This document shows positions 38,478-54,239 of a DNA stretch of 64,000 nucleotides, piece after piece. Position 1 is the stretch's first letter, and each line of letters begins with the position of its first letter. A program made the translations under genes and the position numbers. The DNA is taken from positions 2,542,001 through 2,606,000 of the forward strand of contig NZ_CP023688.1 in the NCBI RefSeq assembly GCF_008704655.1. The letters are read 5' to 3'. The DNA is from Streptomyces rimosus. GTDB taxonomy: Bacteria > Actinomycetota > Actinomycetes > Streptomycetales > Streptomycetaceae. Under the pieces are notes generated by a model, which saw nothing but the letters and a program-made list of their open reading frames with translations, searched no databases and was not told the DNA's origin.

Positions 38478-38530
38478 ACTATGAAGATGAACTCCAGCCA
38501 GCAAGGCGAGTTCGTTACTTCAGAACAAAC

Positions 38531-38546
38531 ACAGTGGACGCGAGCA
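38531..38546 (-). other. 3' arm of 23S precursor processing stem
   Basis: The 16 bases at 38531-38546 are perfectly complementary to those at 41678-41693, on the other side of the 23S gene. In bacterial pre-rRNA such flanking arms pair into a long stem cut by RNase III. This assigns the spacer sequences a processing role. Confidence 0.8.
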
Positions 38547-38548
38547 AC

Positions 38549-43499
<4,951 letters not shown>

Positions 43500-43692
43500 A
43501 TGTTTCCGGGCTATCCCGGTCACACACACGGGAGCGGAACAGGAAGCGGAATAGGCTTCCCGTTCACAGCGTCCTCGCTGTGTGTGCCACCCGCACCGCT
43601 AGGGTGCCGGTGGGCTTTTCAAAGGAACCTCATCCTCCGGCGTGATGCCGGTGGACGGGGTATCAACATATCTGGCGTTGACTTTTGGCACG

Positions 43693-43713
43693 CTGTTGAG
43701 TTCTCAAGGAACG
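43693..43713 (-). promoter_or_regulatory. rRNA leader element (processing/antitermination)
   Basis: On the minus strand the leader reads CGTTCCTTGAGAACTCAACAG, followed toward 16S by CGTGCCAAAAGTCAACGCC. A near copy lies in the 16S-23S spacer. Elements of this kind are conserved in high-GC Gram-positive rrn leaders. The exact function here is inferred. Confidence 0.6.
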
Positions 43714-43777
43714 GACGCTTCCTTTGGTCCCGTTTCACCGGGCCCTCCGGGCGCTTCCCTTCGGTCTTGCGTTTCCG

Positions 43778-44035
43778 ACTCTATCAGATCCTCGCGGTTC
43801 TGATTTCCGCCGGTGCGTTTCGGCCTGTCGGCTTCTGCGCGGTTCCAACCTTACCAGATCCGTTCGGCGTTTCCGCTTTCCGTTTCCGGCTCCCTGCTGG
43901 AGCGGGATGGCCGTCCGGCTTTCGCTTTCCGGCCTTTCCGACTCTATCAGATCCGATTCGCAGTCCGTTTCCGAACCGATTTCGTTTCCGATTCCCCGTC
44001 GGCGGGGTTTTACCTTTCGGCTGATTCCGACTTTA
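43778..44035 (-). promoter_or_regulatory. Tandem rrn promoter array, four -10 boxes
   Basis: Four similar minus-strand blocks of the form GGATCTGATAGAGTCGGAA each carry a -10 hexamer: TAGAGT (43783-43778), TAAGGT (43853-43848), TAGAGT (43946-43941) and TAAAGT (44035-44030). -35 regions are not canonical. Multiple promoters upstream of rrn operons are well known in Streptomyces (up to four in rrnD). The region 43500-44202 has no gene. Confidence 0.8.
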
Positions 44036-44133
44036 TCAGATTACTCCGGGCCGGAATTCCGCACCGGTCGGGGACGCCCGCCGGACGCCTTGACGTACCG
44101 GGGTTCCCCTTCGAGCGGAGCCGTAAACGTACT

Positions 44134-44173
44134 GGAGCGGGGCGCCCGGATGCAAATCCGGTTGCCCCGCTCC
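44134..44173. terminator. Terminator downstream of RNase J gene
   Basis: A 10-bp outer stem GGAGCGGGGC with GCCCCGCTCC and an inner CCGGA/TCCGG stem. It lies 30 bp after the RNase J stop on the minus strand, upstream of the rrn promoter array, so it separates the two units. Confidence 0.75.
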
Positions 44174-44202
44174 CCGTACGGGTGTACGCGCGCCGGTGAG
44201 GA

Positions 44203-45888
44203 TCAGACCTCGACGACGACCGGAAGGATCATCGGGCGCCGGCGGAAGTTGTCGGAGACCCACTTGCCGACCGCGCGGCGGACCAGCTGCTGGAGCTGGT
44301 GGGGCTCCGCCACGCCGTCCTGGGCGGCCTTCGCCAGGGACTCGTCGATCTTGGGGATCACGGCGGCGAAGTCCGAGTCGTCGATGCCGGAGCCGCGGGC
44401 CTGGATGTGCGGACCGCCGACGATTTTGCCCGTACTGGAGTCCACGACCAGGAACACCGAGATGATGCCCTCGTCACCCAGGATGCGGCGGTCCTTGAGA
44501 GAGGACTCGGTGACATCGCCGACCGAGAGGCCGTCGACGTACACGTAACCCGCCTGGACCTTGCCGACGATCTTGGCGACGCCGCCGACCAGGTCGACGA
44601 CCACGCCGTCCTCGGCGATGACGATCCGGTCCTTGGGCACGCCGGTCAGCGCGCCCAGCTCGGCGTTGGCGCGCAGATGGCGCCATTCGCCGTGCACCGG
44701 CATGAGGTTCTTCGGCTTGCAGATGTTGTAGAAGTACAGCAGCTCGCCCGCCGAGGCGTGGCCCGAGACGTGCACCTTGGCGTTGCCCTTGTGGACGACG
44801 TTGGCGCCCCACCGGGTCAGGCCGTTGATGACGCGGTAGACCGCGTTCTCGTTGCCGGGGATGAGCGACGACGCCAGGATCACCGTGTCGCCGGGGACGA
44901 TGCGAATCTGGTGGTCGCGGTTGGCCATCCGGGACAGGGCCGCCATCGGCTCGCCCTGGGAGCCCGTGCAGACCAGCACGATCTCGTCGTCCGGCAGGTC
45001 GTCGAGGGTCTTGACGTCGACGACGAGTCCCCCCGGAACCTTCAGATAGCCCAGGTCGCGGGCGATGCCCATGTTGCGGACCATCGAGCGGCCGACGAAG
45101 GCGACCCGGCGGCCGTACTCGTGGGCCGCGTCCAGGATCTGCTGGATGCGGTGCACATGGCTGGCGAAGCTGGCCACGATGATGCGCTTCTGCGCGCTCG
45201 CGAAGACCGTGCGCAGCACGTTGGAGATGTCGCGCTCGGGCGGTACGAAGCCCGGGACCTCGGCGTTCGTGGAGTCCGACAGCAGGAGGTCGATGCCCTC
45301 CTCGCCGAGCTTCGCGAATGTCGGCAGGTCGGTCAGGCGGCGGTCCAGCGGGAGCTGGTCCATCTTGAAGTCGCCGGTGTGCACGACCATGCCCGCGGGG
45401 GTGCGGATCGCGACCGCGAGGGCGTCCGGGATGGAGTGGTTGACCGCGACGAATTCGCAGTCGAAGGGGCCGAGGGCCTCCCGGTCGCCTTCCTTGACCT
45501 CCAGCGTGTACGGCCGGATGCGATGCTCCTGGAGCTTGGCCTCGATGAGGGCGAGGGTCAGCTTGGAGCCGATCAGCGGGATGTCCGGCTTCTCGCGCAG
45601 CAGGTAGGGGACGCCGCCGATGTGGTCCTCGTGGCCGTGCGTGAGCACGATGCCGTCGATGTCGTCGAGGCGGTCCCTGATGGACGAGAAGTCCGGCAGG
45701 ATCAGGTCGATTCCGGGCTGCTCCTCCTCCGGGAAAAGCACTCCGCAGTCGACGATCAGCAGCCGGCCGCCGTATTCGAAGACGGTCATGTTGCGGCCGA
45801 TCTCGCCCAGGCCGCCGAGCGGGGTGACGCGCAGGCCGCCCTTGGGAAGCTTCGGCGGCGCGCCGAGCTCAGGATGCGGATGACTCAA
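44203..45888 (-). CDS. rnj: Ribonuclease J
   Basis: A 561-residue metallo-beta-lactamase/beta-CASP ribonuclease with endo- and 5'-3' exo-activity on mRNA and rRNA precursors. The zinc motif HGHEDH lies near residues 74-80 (VLTHGHEDHIGGVPYLL), and further ligands are in VVHTGDFKMD. The beta-CASP region (about 200-400) and a C-terminal domain follow. The start is TTG at 45888: GAGGAGA sits 6 nt upstream and the next residues (SHPHPELGAPP) are the usual start of Streptomyces RNase J. It is encoded next to the rRNA operon it likely helps process, and divergent from nothing: dapA upstream is on the same strand. Confidence 0.95.
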   Translation of the reverse strand: MSHPHPELGAPPKLPKGGLRVTPLGGLGEIGRNMTVFEYGGRLLIVDCGVLFPEEEQPGIDLILPDFSSIRDRLDDIDGIVLTHGHEDHIGGVPYLLREKPDIPLIGSKLTLALIEAKLQEHRIRPYTLEVKEGDREALGPFDCEFVAVNHSIPDALAVAIRTPAGMVVHTGDFKMDQLPLDRRLTDLPTFAKLGEEGIDLLLSDSTNAEVPGFVPPERDISNVLRTVFASAQKRIIVASFASHVHRIQQILDAAHEYGRRVAFVGRSMVRNMGIARDLGYLKVPGGLVVDVKTLDDLPDDEIVLVCTGSQGEPMAALSRMANRDHQIRIVPGDTVILASSLIPGNENAVYRVINGLTRWGANVVHKGNAKVHVSGHASAGELLYFYNICKPKNLMPVHGEWRHLRANAELGALTGVPKDRIVIAEDGVVVDLVGGVAKIVGKVQAGYVYVDGLSVGDVTESSLKDRRILGDEGIISVFLVVDSSTGKIVGGPHIQARGSGIDDSDFAAVIPKIDESLAKAAQDGVAEPHQLQQLVRRAVGKWVSDNFRRRPMILPVVVEV

Positions 45889-46001
45889 AAGACTCTCCTC
45901 ACCACACGCGCCACGTCGCCCTGGGGCACACGTGGCGCGCATGACATTCGTGCACTTGCGGTTTGGCGGTTGTTTTCCGTATTCAGTTGTGAAGTCTGTG
46001 G

Positions 46002-46901
46002 CTACAGATGTACCCCGCCGGCGGCGAGATCGCGCTTGAGCTGCTCCGTCTCGTCCGGGGAGAGCTCCACGAGCGGCAGGCGCAGCGGACCGGCCGGCAG
46101 GCCCTGGAGTCCGAGCGCGGCCTTGGTCGTGATCACGCCCTGGGTGCGGAACATGCCGGTGAAGACCGGCAGCAGCTTCTGGTGGATCTCGGTGGCCTTG
46201 GTGACGTCACCGTGCAGGTGGGCGTCGAGCAGCGCGCGCAGCTCCGGGGTGACGACATGGCCCACGACCGAGACGAAGCCGACGGCGCCCACGGACAGCA
46301 GCGGGAGGTTGAGCATGTCGTCGCCGCTGTACCAGGCGAGGCCGGAGCGGGCGATGGCCCAGCTGGCACGGCCGAGGTCGCCCTTGGCGTCCTTGTTGGC
46401 GACGATGCGCGGGTGCTCGGCCAGGCGCACCATCGTCTCGGTGTTGATCGGGACGCCGCTGCGGCCGGGGATGTCGTAGAGCATGACCGGCAGGTCGGTG
46501 GCGTCCGCGATGGCGGTGAAATGCCGGAAGAGACCTTCCTGCGGGGGCTTGCTGTAGTACGGCGTCACGGCGAGCAGGCCGTGCGCGCCGGCGTCGCGCG
46601 CGGCGCGGGCCAGCTCCAGGCTGTGGTCGGTGTCGTTGGTGCCGGCTCCGGCAACGACGAAGGCCCGGTCTCCGACCGCGTCCACGACGGCCCGGACCAG
46701 CTGGGCTTTTTCCGCATCGCTGGTGGTCGGGGACTCGCCGGTGGTGCCGTTGACGATGAGACCGTCATTGCCGGAGTCCACCAGGTGCGCGGCGAGCTGC
46801 TGCGCGCCGTCGAGATCGAGAGCGCCATCCGCCGTGAACGGCGTGACCATGGCGGTCAGCACCCGCCCGAAGGGGGTCTGCGGTGTGGAAGTCGGAGCCA
46901 T
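46002..46901 (-). CDS. dapA: 4-Hydroxy-tetrahydrodipicolinate synthase
   Basis: A 299-residue TIM-barrel aldolase that condenses pyruvate with aspartate semialdehyde, the first committed step to diaminopimelate and lysine. Signatures: VNGTTGESPTTS near 49-60, the Tyr in TPYYSKPPQEG near 140-150, and the Schiff-base Lys in IVANKDAKGDLG near 170-178. The ATG at 46901 gives the standard length; the frame stays open upstream but has no similarity. It lies 114 bp upstream of the RNase J gene on the same strand. Confidence 0.95.
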   Translation of the reverse strand: MAPTSTPQTPFGRVLTAMVTPFTADGALDLDGAQQLAAHLVDSGNDGLIVNGTTGESPTTSDAEKAQLVRAVVDAVGDRAFVVAGAGTNDTDHSLELARAARDAGAHGLLAVTPYYSKPPQEGLFRHFTAIADATDLPVMLYDIPGRSGVPINTETMVRLAEHPRIVANKDAKGDLGRASWAIARSGLAWYSGDDMLNLPLLSVGAVGFVSVVGHVVTPELRALLDAHLHGDVTKATEIHQKLLPVFTGMFRTQGVITTKAALGLQGLPAGPLRLPLVELSPDETEQLKRDLAAGGVHL

Positions 46902-46962
46902 GGGTCCCACGCTACTCGTAGCGCACCTCGGGTCGCGCCCCTGGGGAGCCGGGATGTGGACT

Positions 46963-46998
46963 CCGGCACTGCTTGCTCGGGGGTTCAAGCAGTGCCGG
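46963..46998. terminator. Hairpin between thyX and dapA
   Basis: A perfect 13-bp stem CCGGCACTGCTTG with CAAGCAGTGCCGG and a 10-nt loop, with no T tract. Placed between thyX (ends 47138) and the dapA start on the same strand. It is probably the thyX terminator; an attenuator role for dapA is possible. Confidence 0.65.
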
Positions 46999-47137
46999 GT
47001 CCGTTTCTTCAGCGTAGATGAACTTCTCAAAATGCCGCAATACGGACACCTGGCACGTCTGTGCGGTCCGGTACGGCTCCGGCGGACGGCGGCCGCCCCG
47101 CAGAGCGGTCCGGCGGGCCGCCGCGGGGACCGGTGCC

Positions 47138-47896
47138 TTACGGGGCGATACGGCCGTTGGCGTTGAACGCGGCGTAAGTGAGCGGCATCAGGCGCGCCCA
47201 GTGGGCCTCCATCCGCTCGCCGACCATCTCGATCTCGCGCTGCGGGAAGGACGGCACGGCAGCCAGCTCGTGCTGCGTGCGCAGCCCCAGGAAGTGCATG
47301 AGCGAACGGGCGTTGCAGGTCGCGTACATGGAGGAGAACAGGCCCACGGGCAGGACCGAGCGGGCGACCTCGCGGGCCACACCGGCGGCCAGCATCTCCT
47401 GATAGGCGGCGTACGCCTGGCGGTAGGAGTCCTCCATGGTCTTGGTGGTCAGCGCGTGCTGCTCGGGGGTGCCCTCGACGAACTCGTACTTGCCGGGGCG
47501 GCCCTGCTGGACCAGCTTGCGCGACTCGGAGGGGACGTAGAACGTCGGCTCCAGCCGGCGGTAGCGGCCCGACTCCTCGTTGTACGACCAGCCGACGCGG
47601 TGCCGCATGAACTCGCGGAAGACGAAGATCGGCGCGCTGATGAAGAAGGTCATCGAGTTGTGCTCGAAGGGGCTGCCGTGCCGGTCCCGCATCAGGAAGT
47701 TGATCAGGCCCTTGGAGCGCTCGGGGTCCTTCTGCAGCTCCTCCAGCGACTGCTCGCCGGCGGTGGAGACGCGGGCCGCCCACAGCACGTCGCTGTCCGC
47801 GGCGCTGTGCTTGACCAGCTCGACCGTCACCTCGCTCCGGAAGCTCGGGGCCGTGCCTTCGGAGCTTTCGACGCTCTCGGCGGGGGTAGGGGACAC
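47138..47896 (-). CDS. thyX: Flavin-dependent thymidylate synthase ThyX
   Basis: A 252-residue FAD enzyme making dTMP from dUMP with methylene-tetrahydrofolate as carbon donor and NADPH as reductant. The ThyX motif RHRxxSxNExSxRY is clear in RHRVGWSYNEESGRY near residues 86-100. Further conserved blocks are SPFEHNSMTFFI and NARSLMHFLGLR. The GTG at 47896 was chosen because GGAAGGAA lies 9 nt upstream and VSPTPAES starts the usual variable tail. It is flanked by dapA (downstream) and a divergent small membrane-protein gene. Upstream 47897-48130 holds promoters only. Confidence 0.95.
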   Translation of the reverse strand: MSPTPAESVESSEGTAPSFRSEVTVELVKHSAADSDVLWAARVSTAGEQSLEELQKDPERSKGLINFLMRDRHGSPFEHNSMTFFISAPIFVFREFMRHRVGWSYNEESGRYRRLEPTFYVPSESRKLVQQGRPGKYEFVEGTPEQHALTTKTMEDSYRQAYAAYQEMLAAGVAREVARSVLPVGLFSSMYATCNARSLMHFLGLRTQHELAAVPSFPQREIEMVGERMEAHWARLMPLTYAAFNANGRIAP

Positions 47897-48130
47897 CAGC
47901 GGTTCCTTCCGTTCATTCCACGTGGCGCGCCCCAGCCTACGGCCCGCCACCGACAGTCCAGGGATTGCGGCGGGATACCGCGTACCGTACAAAAACGGAC
48001 ACTGTTTCGTCCGGCTCGAACTCTGCGCGATATTTTTCACAGAAGTTGCGGAAAACGGGCACCAAACGGACGCGACAGTCGTCTAACCCTGTGACAGTGC
48101 CCACTTCGAGGTTCCAAGGAGAGCCCGCTC

Positions 48131-48370
48131 ATGTTCCGCCGGCGAGAGCCCGTGCCGTTCGCCTTCGTCGCCGAGGCCGATCGGTTCCGCAGCAATGTCG
48201 CGCCCCCGCCCCGAGAACGCGTCAGTCGTGCCCAGCTCGCGGGCCGCTCACTGATCGGCCTGACGGTCGTCGGCGGTCTCGCCGGCGCCCTGCTGTTCGG
48301 CGTTCCGGCCCTCCAGCAGGAGACCGCCGGTGTCGGCACCCACCAGTCCGAGGCGGCGCACGGCCGCTGA
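48131..48370 (+). CDS. Small single-helix membrane protein
   Basis: A 79-residue protein with a hydrophilic N-terminal half (RRREPVPFAFVAEADRF) and a single hydrophobic segment near 39-58 (LIGLTVVGGLAGALLFGVPA), ending in a short polar tail. AAGGAGA 9 nt before the ATG at 48131 supports translation. I do not recognise its function; actinobacterial small proteins of this shape are common. Its terminator lies at 48375-48415. Confidence 0.75.
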   Translation: MFRRREPVPFAFVAEADRFRSNVAPPPRERVSRAQLAGRSLIGLTVVGGLAGALLFGVPALQQETAGVGTHQSEAAHGR

Positions 48371-48374
48371 TCCG

Positions 48375-48415
48375 GCCGGGCGGTCCACGCGTGCGCGTCG
48401 CGCGTGCCGCCCGGC
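48375..48415. terminator. Terminator after small membrane protein gene
   Basis: A 9-bp stem GCCGGGCGG with CCGCCCGGC, enclosing an inner ACGCG/CGCGT-type pairing. It lies directly after the stop of the 79-residue gene. Confidence 0.65.
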
Positions 48416-48496
48416 ACGAAGTGGTTCCGGCACGTAAGTCCCGATAACCTCACCGGTCACAGCCTTCGTCCGCGTGCCCTGGAGTGAGGACCCGCC

Positions 48497-49048
48497 GTGC
48501 CCCTGACCTTCCTGACGGCCGACCGCGACCTCGACGACCAGGCCGTCGATGCGGCCCCGCTGCCCCATGCCGGGCCCGACCACTGGCGCCGTCCCTACCG
48601 TCCGGGCCCCGGGCGGGTGGGGACGGCGGCCCTGTTTCTGCTGCTGGCCTCGTTCGTCCTGCTGTCCGCCGTGATCATCGTCGCCGCGGGCGCGCTGCCC
48701 GCCGCCGCGGTCTGCACCGGTGTCGCGCTTGTGATCATCGCGCTGTCGGTGCGCTTCCTGCGGGTGGGCGTGTGGGTCAGCGCCCACGGCCTGCGGCAGG
48801 TGGAGCTGCTGCGCACGACGACGCTGCGCTGGAGCGAGGTGGCCGCCGTCCGTACCGTCCAGCGCCCGGTGCGCTGGCTGGGGCTGCCGCGGACGGTGCA
48901 GGGCCAGGCGCTGGTCGTCGAGCGGCGGGGCGGCGCCACGCTGCGTACGCTCGTCACGGACCACAACGGGGACTTCATGGGGCGGCCCGAGGCGTTCGAG
49001 CGGGCCGCCGACGTGCTGGAGGCGTGGGCGGCGGAGTACCGCCGGTAG
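48497..49048 (+). CDS. PH-domain-like membrane protein
   Basis: A 183-residue protein. After a 35-residue polar N-terminus come two membrane helices (about 44-64 and 68-86: AALFLLLASFVLLSAVIIVA and AVCTGVALVIIALSVRF). The C-terminal half has the pattern of a bacterial PH-like domain: VWVSAHGLRQVELLRTTTLRWSEVAAVRTV, repeated beta-strands and a C-terminal helix. Function unknown. It begins with GTG at 48497 after a GAGGA site. It is convergent with the 49131 gene. Confidence 0.78.
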   Translation: MPLTFLTADRDLDDQAVDAAPLPHAGPDHWRRPYRPGPGRVGTAALFLLLASFVLLSAVIIVAAGALPAAAVCTGVALVIIALSVRFLRVGVWVSAHGLRQVELLRTTTLRWSEVAAVRTVQRPVRWLGLPRTVQGQALVVERRGGATLRTLVTDHNGDFMGRPEAFERAADVLEAWAAEYRR

Positions 49049-49055
49049 ACGCGCG

Positions 49056-49089
49056 CCGGGGCCGGTCCCTGGTGCGGAACCGGCCCCGG
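49056..49089. terminator. Terminator between convergent membrane-protein genes
   Basis: An 11-bp perfect stem CCGGGGCCGGT with ACCGGCCCCGG and a 12-nt loop. It directly follows the PH-like gene (ends 49048), and a second GC stem (CGACCCGC with GCGGGTCG) continues toward the minus-strand gene ending at 49131. Confidence 0.7.
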
Positions 49090-49130
49090 TCGGCGACCCG
49101 CCCGTACGTCGCGGGTCGCGCCCGTACGCC

Positions 49131-49583
49131 TCAGGCCCGTACCGGCTTGCCGTCGTGCAGCGCGATGGCCCGCTGCATCGCCTTGCGGGCCCGCGGTGTG
49201 TCCCGGGCGTCGTGGTAGGCGACCGCCAGCCGGAACCAGGTGCGCCAGTCCTCCGGCGCCCGCTCGGTCTCGGCGCGCCGCCGGTCGAAGACCTCGTCGG
49301 CGGAGTCCCGGTCGATACGGCCGCCCGGGGTGCGCTTCAGCTCGTCGACCGGCAGCCCGCCCTCGGCCTCCAGTTCGCGCGCCAGGCGGCCGGCCTTGCG
49401 CGCGAACTGGGTGGTGTGCCAGAGGAACCACAGCCCGATGAACGGCAGGATCAGGACGGCCACGCCGAACGCGACGGTCAGCGCGGTGCCCTGCTCGATG
49501 AGCAGGACGCCGCGGCTGCCGACGAGGACGAAGTAGACGACCAGGACCGCCGCGAGGACGCAGTAGGTGATCTTTGCTCGCAC
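49131..49583 (-). CDS. Membrane-anchored TPR-like protein
   Basis: A 150-residue protein with two membrane helices (about 5-24 YCVLAAVLVVYFVLVGSR, 33-55 ALTVAFGVAVLILPFIGLWF) and a hydrophilic C-terminal half with a tetratricopeptide-like pair (APEDWRTWFRLAVAYHDARDTPRARKAMQRAIAL near 108-141). Function unknown. The GTG start at 49583 is 12 bp after the dapB stop, so it is the distal gene of the rpsO-pnp-M16-dapB unit. Confidence 0.78.
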   Translation of the reverse strand: MRAKITYCVLAAVLVVYFVLVGSRGVLLIEQGTALTVAFGVAVLILPFIGLWFLWHTTQFARKAGRLARELEAEGGLPVDELKRTPGGRIDRDSADEVFDRRRAETERAPEDWRTWFRLAVAYHDARDTPRARKAMQRAIALHDGKPVRA

Positions 49584-49595
49584 CGTCGGGCCCCG

Positions 49596-50390
<795 letters not shown>

Positions 50391-50395
50391 TCAGG

Positions 50396-51775
50396 TCAGG
50401 CGACCGCGTCGTGCAGCCGCTGCGCCTGCCGGTCCTTCAGCGGGCCGATCACGGACAGCGAGGGACGCTGCCCCAGTACATCGCGTGCCAGCTCCCGGAC
50501 CTCGTCCGGGGTGACCGCCGCTATCCGCGCCAGCATGTCGTCGACGGACATCTGGGCGCCCCAGCACAGCTCGCTCTTGCCGATGCGGTTCATCAGCGCG
50601 CCGGTGTCCTCCAGGCCCAGGACCGTCGAACCGCGCAGCTGTCCTATCGCGCGGCGGATCTCGTCGTCGGTCAGGCCCTCGGACGCGACCTGGTCGAGCT
50701 GGTCGCGGCAGATCTTCAGTACGTCGTCGACCTGGCTGGGGCGGCAGCCCGCGTACACGCCGAACAGGCCGCAGTCGGCGTAGCCGGAGGTGTACGAGTA
50801 CACGCTGTAGGCCAGGCCGCGCTTCTCCCGTACCTCCTGGAAGAGGCGGGAGCTCATGCCGCCGCCGAGGGCCGTGTTCAGCACGCCCATCGCCCAGCGG
50901 CGCTCGTCGGTGCGGGCCAGGCCCGGCACGCCGAGGATCACATGGGCCTGCTCGGACTTGCGGTTGAGCAGTTCCACGCGGCCGGCCGTACGGATCCTGC
51001 GGGAGCCGTCGCGCGGGGCCGTCGGGGTGGCGTCCGTACGGTCGAGGGCGCCGGCCTTCTCGAAGGCGGCGCGCACCATGCGGACGACCTTGGCGTGGTC
51101 GACGTTGCCGGCGGCGGCGACGACCAGGCGGGTCGGGTCGTAGTGCTTCTTGTAGAAGCGGCGGATGCGCTCGGGGGTGAGGGCGTTGACCGTGTCCACG
51201 GAGCCGAGCACGGGGCGGCCGAGGGGGGTGTCGCCGAGCATGGTGTGCGCGAACAGGTCGTGCACGCAGTCGCCCGGGTCGTCCTCGGTCATGGCGATCT
51301 CTTCGAGGATCACGCCGCGCTCGGCCTCGACGTCCTCCGGCTCGATGAGCGAGCCGGTCAGCATGTCGCAGACCACGTCGATGGCGAGCGGCAGGTCGGT
51401 GTCCAGCACCCGCGCGTAGTAGCAGGTGTACTCCTTCGCCGTGAAGGCGTTCATCTCGCCGCCGACCTCGTCGATGGCGGCGGAGATGTCCAGCGCGCTG
51501 CGCTTCCTGGTGCCCTTGAAGAGCAGGTGCTCCAGGTAGTGGGTGGCGCCGTTCAGCGAAGGGGTCTCGTCGCGGGAGCCGACGTGCGCCCAGATGCCGA
51601 AGGTCACGGAGCGTACGGAGGGCAGGGTCTCGGTGACCACGCGCAGGCCGCCGGGCAGGACCGTCTTGCGGACCGTACCGGCGCCGGCGGTGCCCTTGAG
51701 AAGCGTTTGGGTACGGGCGACGGCCCGCCCCTCCGAAGAGGTGCGGGCCGTCGTCCGTGAGCTACGGGACGTCAC
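50396..51775 (-). CDS. M16 family zinc metallopeptidase
   Basis: A 459-residue insulinase-type peptidase of the mitochondrial-processing-peptidase-like group. The inverted zinc motif HxxEH is HYLEH near residues 79-83 and the downstream Glu is in [11 protein letters not shown] near 155-165. The second, inactive-like half holds the [13 protein letters not shown] block. It starts with GTG at 51775, overlapping the pnp stop by 4 bp, so it is coupled to PNPase translation. This pnp-M16-dapB order is common in actinobacteria; the cellular substrate is unknown. Confidence 0.93.
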   Translation of the reverse strand: MTSRSSRTTARTSSEGRAVARTQTLLKGTAGAGTVRKTVLPGGLRVVTETLPSVRSVTFGIWAHVGSRDETPSLNGATHYLEHLLFKGTRKRSALDISAAIDEVGGEMNAFTAKEYTCYYARVLDTDLPLAIDVVCDMLTGSLIEPEDVEAERGVILEEIAMTEDDPGDCVHDLFAHTMLGDTPLGRPVLGSVDTVNALTPERIRRFYKKHYDPTRLVVAAAGNVDHAKVVRMVRAAFEKAGALDRTDATPTAPRDGSRRIRTAGRVELLNRKSEQAHVILGVPGLARTDERRWAMGVLNTALGGGMSSRLFQEVREKRGLAYSVYSYTSGYADCGLFGVYAGCRPSQVDDVLKICRDQLDQVASEGLTDDEIRRAIGQLRGSTVLGLEDTGALMNRIGKSELCWGAQMSVDDMLARIAAVTPDEVRELARDVLGQRPSLSVIGPLKDRQAQRLHDAVA

Positions 51776-53982
51776 TTGGCGGCGTCGTCCTTCGCCTCGT
51801 CCTCGCCCTCGATGACCGGAGCCAGCGACAGCTTGCCGCGCTGGTCGATCTCGGCGATCTCCACCTGGACCTTGGCGCCCACGGCGAGCACGTCCTCGAC
51901 GTTCTCGACGCGCTTGCCGCCGGCCAGCTTGCGGATCTGCGAGATGTGCAGCAGACCGTCCTTGCCCGGGAGCAGGGAGACGAACGCACCGAAGGTGGTG
52001 GTCTTGACGACCGTGCCCAGGTAGCGCTCGCCGACCTCCGGCATGGTCGGGTTGGCGATGCCGTTGATCGTGGCGCGGGCGGCCTCGGCGGCCGGGCCGT
52101 CGGCGGCACCGATGTAGATGGTGCCGTCGTCCTCGATCGTGATGTCGGCGCCGGTGTCCTCCTGGATCTGGTTGATCATCTTGCCCTTGGGGCCGATGAC
52201 CTCACCGATCTTGTCCACCGGGATCTTGACGGTGATGATGCGCGGCGCGTTCGGGGACATCTCGTCCGGAACGTCGATCGCCTCGTTCATCACGTCCAGG
52301 ATGTGCAGACGGGCGTCGCGGGCCTGCTTGAGGGCCGCGGCCAGCACGGACGCCGGGATGCCGTCCAGCTTGGTGTCCAGCTGCAGGGCGGTGACGAACT
52401 GCTTCGTACCGGCGACCTTGAAGTCCATGTCGCCGAACGCGTCCTCCGCACCGAGGATGTCGGTGAGGGCGACGTAGTGCGTCTTGCCGTCGATCTCCTC
52501 GGAGATCAGGCCCATGGCGATGCCGGCGACCGGGGCCTTGAGCGGCACACCGGCGTTCAGCAGCGACATCGTCGAGGCGCAGACCGAGCCCATCGAGGTC
52601 GAGCCGTTGGAGCCCAGCGCCTCGGAGACCTGGCGGATGGCGTACGGGAACTCCTCGCGCGTCGGCAGCACCGGCACGATGGCGCGCTCGGCGAGCGCGC
52701 CGTGGCCGATCTCGCGGCGCTTGGGCGAGCCCACGCGGCCGGTCTCGCCGACCGAGTACGGCGGGAAGTTGTAGTTGTGCATGTAGCGCTTGCGGGTCAC
52801 CGGGGAGAGGGTGTCCAGCTGCTGCTCCATGCGGAGCATGTTCAGGGTGGTGACGCCCAGGATCTGGGTCTCGCCACGCTCGAACAGGGCCGAGCCGTGC
52901 ACCCGCGGGATGGCCTCGACCTCGGCGGCGAGCGTACGGATGTCCGTCACGCCACGGCCGTCGATGCGGACCTTCTCCTTGATGACGCGCTCGCGCACCA
53001 GGCTCTTGGTCAGCGCGCGGTAGGCGGCGGAGATCTCCTTCTCGCGGCCCTCGAACTCCGGCAGCAGCTTCTCGGCGGCCAGCGCCTTGACGCGGTCCAG
53101 CTCGGCCTCGCGCTCCTGCTTGCCGGCGATGGTCAGGGCCTGGGCCAGCTCGCCCTTGACGGCCTTGGTCAGCGCCTCCAGGACGTCGTCCTGGAAGTCG
53201 AGGAAGATCGGGAACTCGCCGACCGGCTTAGCGGCCTTGGCGGCCAGGTCCGACTGGGCCCGGCACAGCACCTTGATGAAGGGCTTGGCGGCCTCCAGAC
53301 CGGCGGCGACGACCTCCTCGGTGGGGGCCTCGGCGCCGTCCTTGACCAGCTGGATGGTCTTCTCGGTGGCCTCGGCCTCGACCATCATGATCGCGACGTC
53401 GCCGTCCGGGAGGACACGGCCGGCCACGACCATGTCGAAGACCGCGTTCTCCAGCTCGGTGTGGGTCGGGAAGGCGACCCACTGGCCGTTGATCAGGGCG
53501 ACGCGGGTGCCGCCGATCGGGCCGGAGAAGGGCAGGCCGGCCAGCTGCGTGGAGCAGGAGGCGGCGTTGATGGCGACCACATCGTAGAGGTGGTCGGGGT
53601 TGAGCGCCATGATCGTCTCGACGATCTGGATCTCGTTGCGCAGGCCCTTCTTGAAGGAGGGGCGCAGCGGCCGGTCGATCAGGCGGCAGGTGAGGATCGC
53701 GTCCTCGGACGGCCGGCCCTCACGGCGGAAGAAGGAGCCGGGGATCTTCCCGGCAGCGTACATCCGCTCCTCGACGTCCACGGTCAGCGGGAAGAAGTCC
53801 AGCTGGTCCTTGGGGTTCTTCGAAGCGGTGGTGGCCGACAGCACCATGGTGTCGTCGTCCAGGTACGCGACGGCGGAGCCGGCGGCCTGCTTGGCCAGGC
53901 GGCCCGTCTCGAAGCGGATGGTGCGGGTGCCGAAGGAGCCGTTGTCGATGACGGCCTCGGCGTAGTGGGTCTCGTTCTCCAC
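51772..53982 (-). CDS. pnp: Polynucleotide phosphorylase
   Basis: A 736-residue phosphorolytic 3'-5' exoribonuclease and polymerase. Two RNase PH domains (about 10-230 and 330-560, with an alpha-helical linker between), a KH domain (about 580-640, [19 protein letters not shown]) and an S1 domain (about 650-720) are in the standard order. In Streptomyces it also makes the RNA 3' tails. The start is GTG at 53982 with GAGGAGA about 9 nt upstream; the longer frame is unsupported. It follows rpsO across a processing hairpin, and 53983-54239 has no gene. Confidence 0.96.
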   Translation of the reverse strand: MENETHYAEAVIDNGSFGTRTIRFETGRLAKQAAGSAVAYLDDDTMVLSATTASKNPKDQLDFFPLTVDVEERMYAAGKIPGSFFRREGRPSEDAILTCRLIDRPLRPSFKKGLRNEIQIVETIMALNPDHLYDVVAINAASCSTQLAGLPFSGPIGGTRVALINGQWVAFPTHTELENAVFDMVVAGRVLPDGDVAIMMVEAEATEKTIQLVKDGAEAPTEEVVAAGLEAAKPFIKVLCRAQSDLAAKAAKPVGEFPIFLDFQDDVLEALTKAVKGELAQALTIAGKQEREAELDRVKALAAEKLLPEFEGREKEISAAYRALTKSLVRERVIKEKVRIDGRGVTDIRTLAAEVEAIPRVHGSALFERGETQILGVTTLNMLRMEQQLDTLSPVTRKRYMHNYNFPPYSVGETGRVGSPKRREIGHGALAERAIVPVLPTREEFPYAIRQVSEALGSNGSTSMGSVCASTMSLLNAGVPLKAPVAGIAMGLISEEIDGKTHYVALTDILGAEDAFGDMDFKVAGTKQFVTALQLDTKLDGIPASVLAAALKQARDARLHILDVMNEAIDVPDEMSPNAPRIITVKIPVDKIGEVIGPKGKMINQIQEDTGADITIEDDGTIYIGAADGPAAEAARATINGIANPTMPEVGERYLGTVVKTTTFGAFVSLLPGKDGLLHISQIRKLAGGKRVENVEDVLAVGAKVQVEIAEIDQRGKLSLAPVIEGEDEAKDDAAK

Positions 53983-54239
53983 CAGGGATATCTCCTCGTC
54001 TGCGTCCGCCGCCCGTGTGGCTGCGGACCTTCGTCGGTGGAGCGCCGGAATTGCGGGCCGGTCTTCGATCGAAGCACCCGGATACGGGGCCGCGCGGTCG
54101 TCCGCGTGCCATCCGGGGGCCACTACCGAGGACCGGCGGCTGAAGGGCGCCCCACCTCGTTCGCTATGGCGTTATGGGACCAGACTACAAAGTCCGGGTC
54201 CACCAGGCAGTGGACCGGACGTCCGGTGCGTACGGCAAA

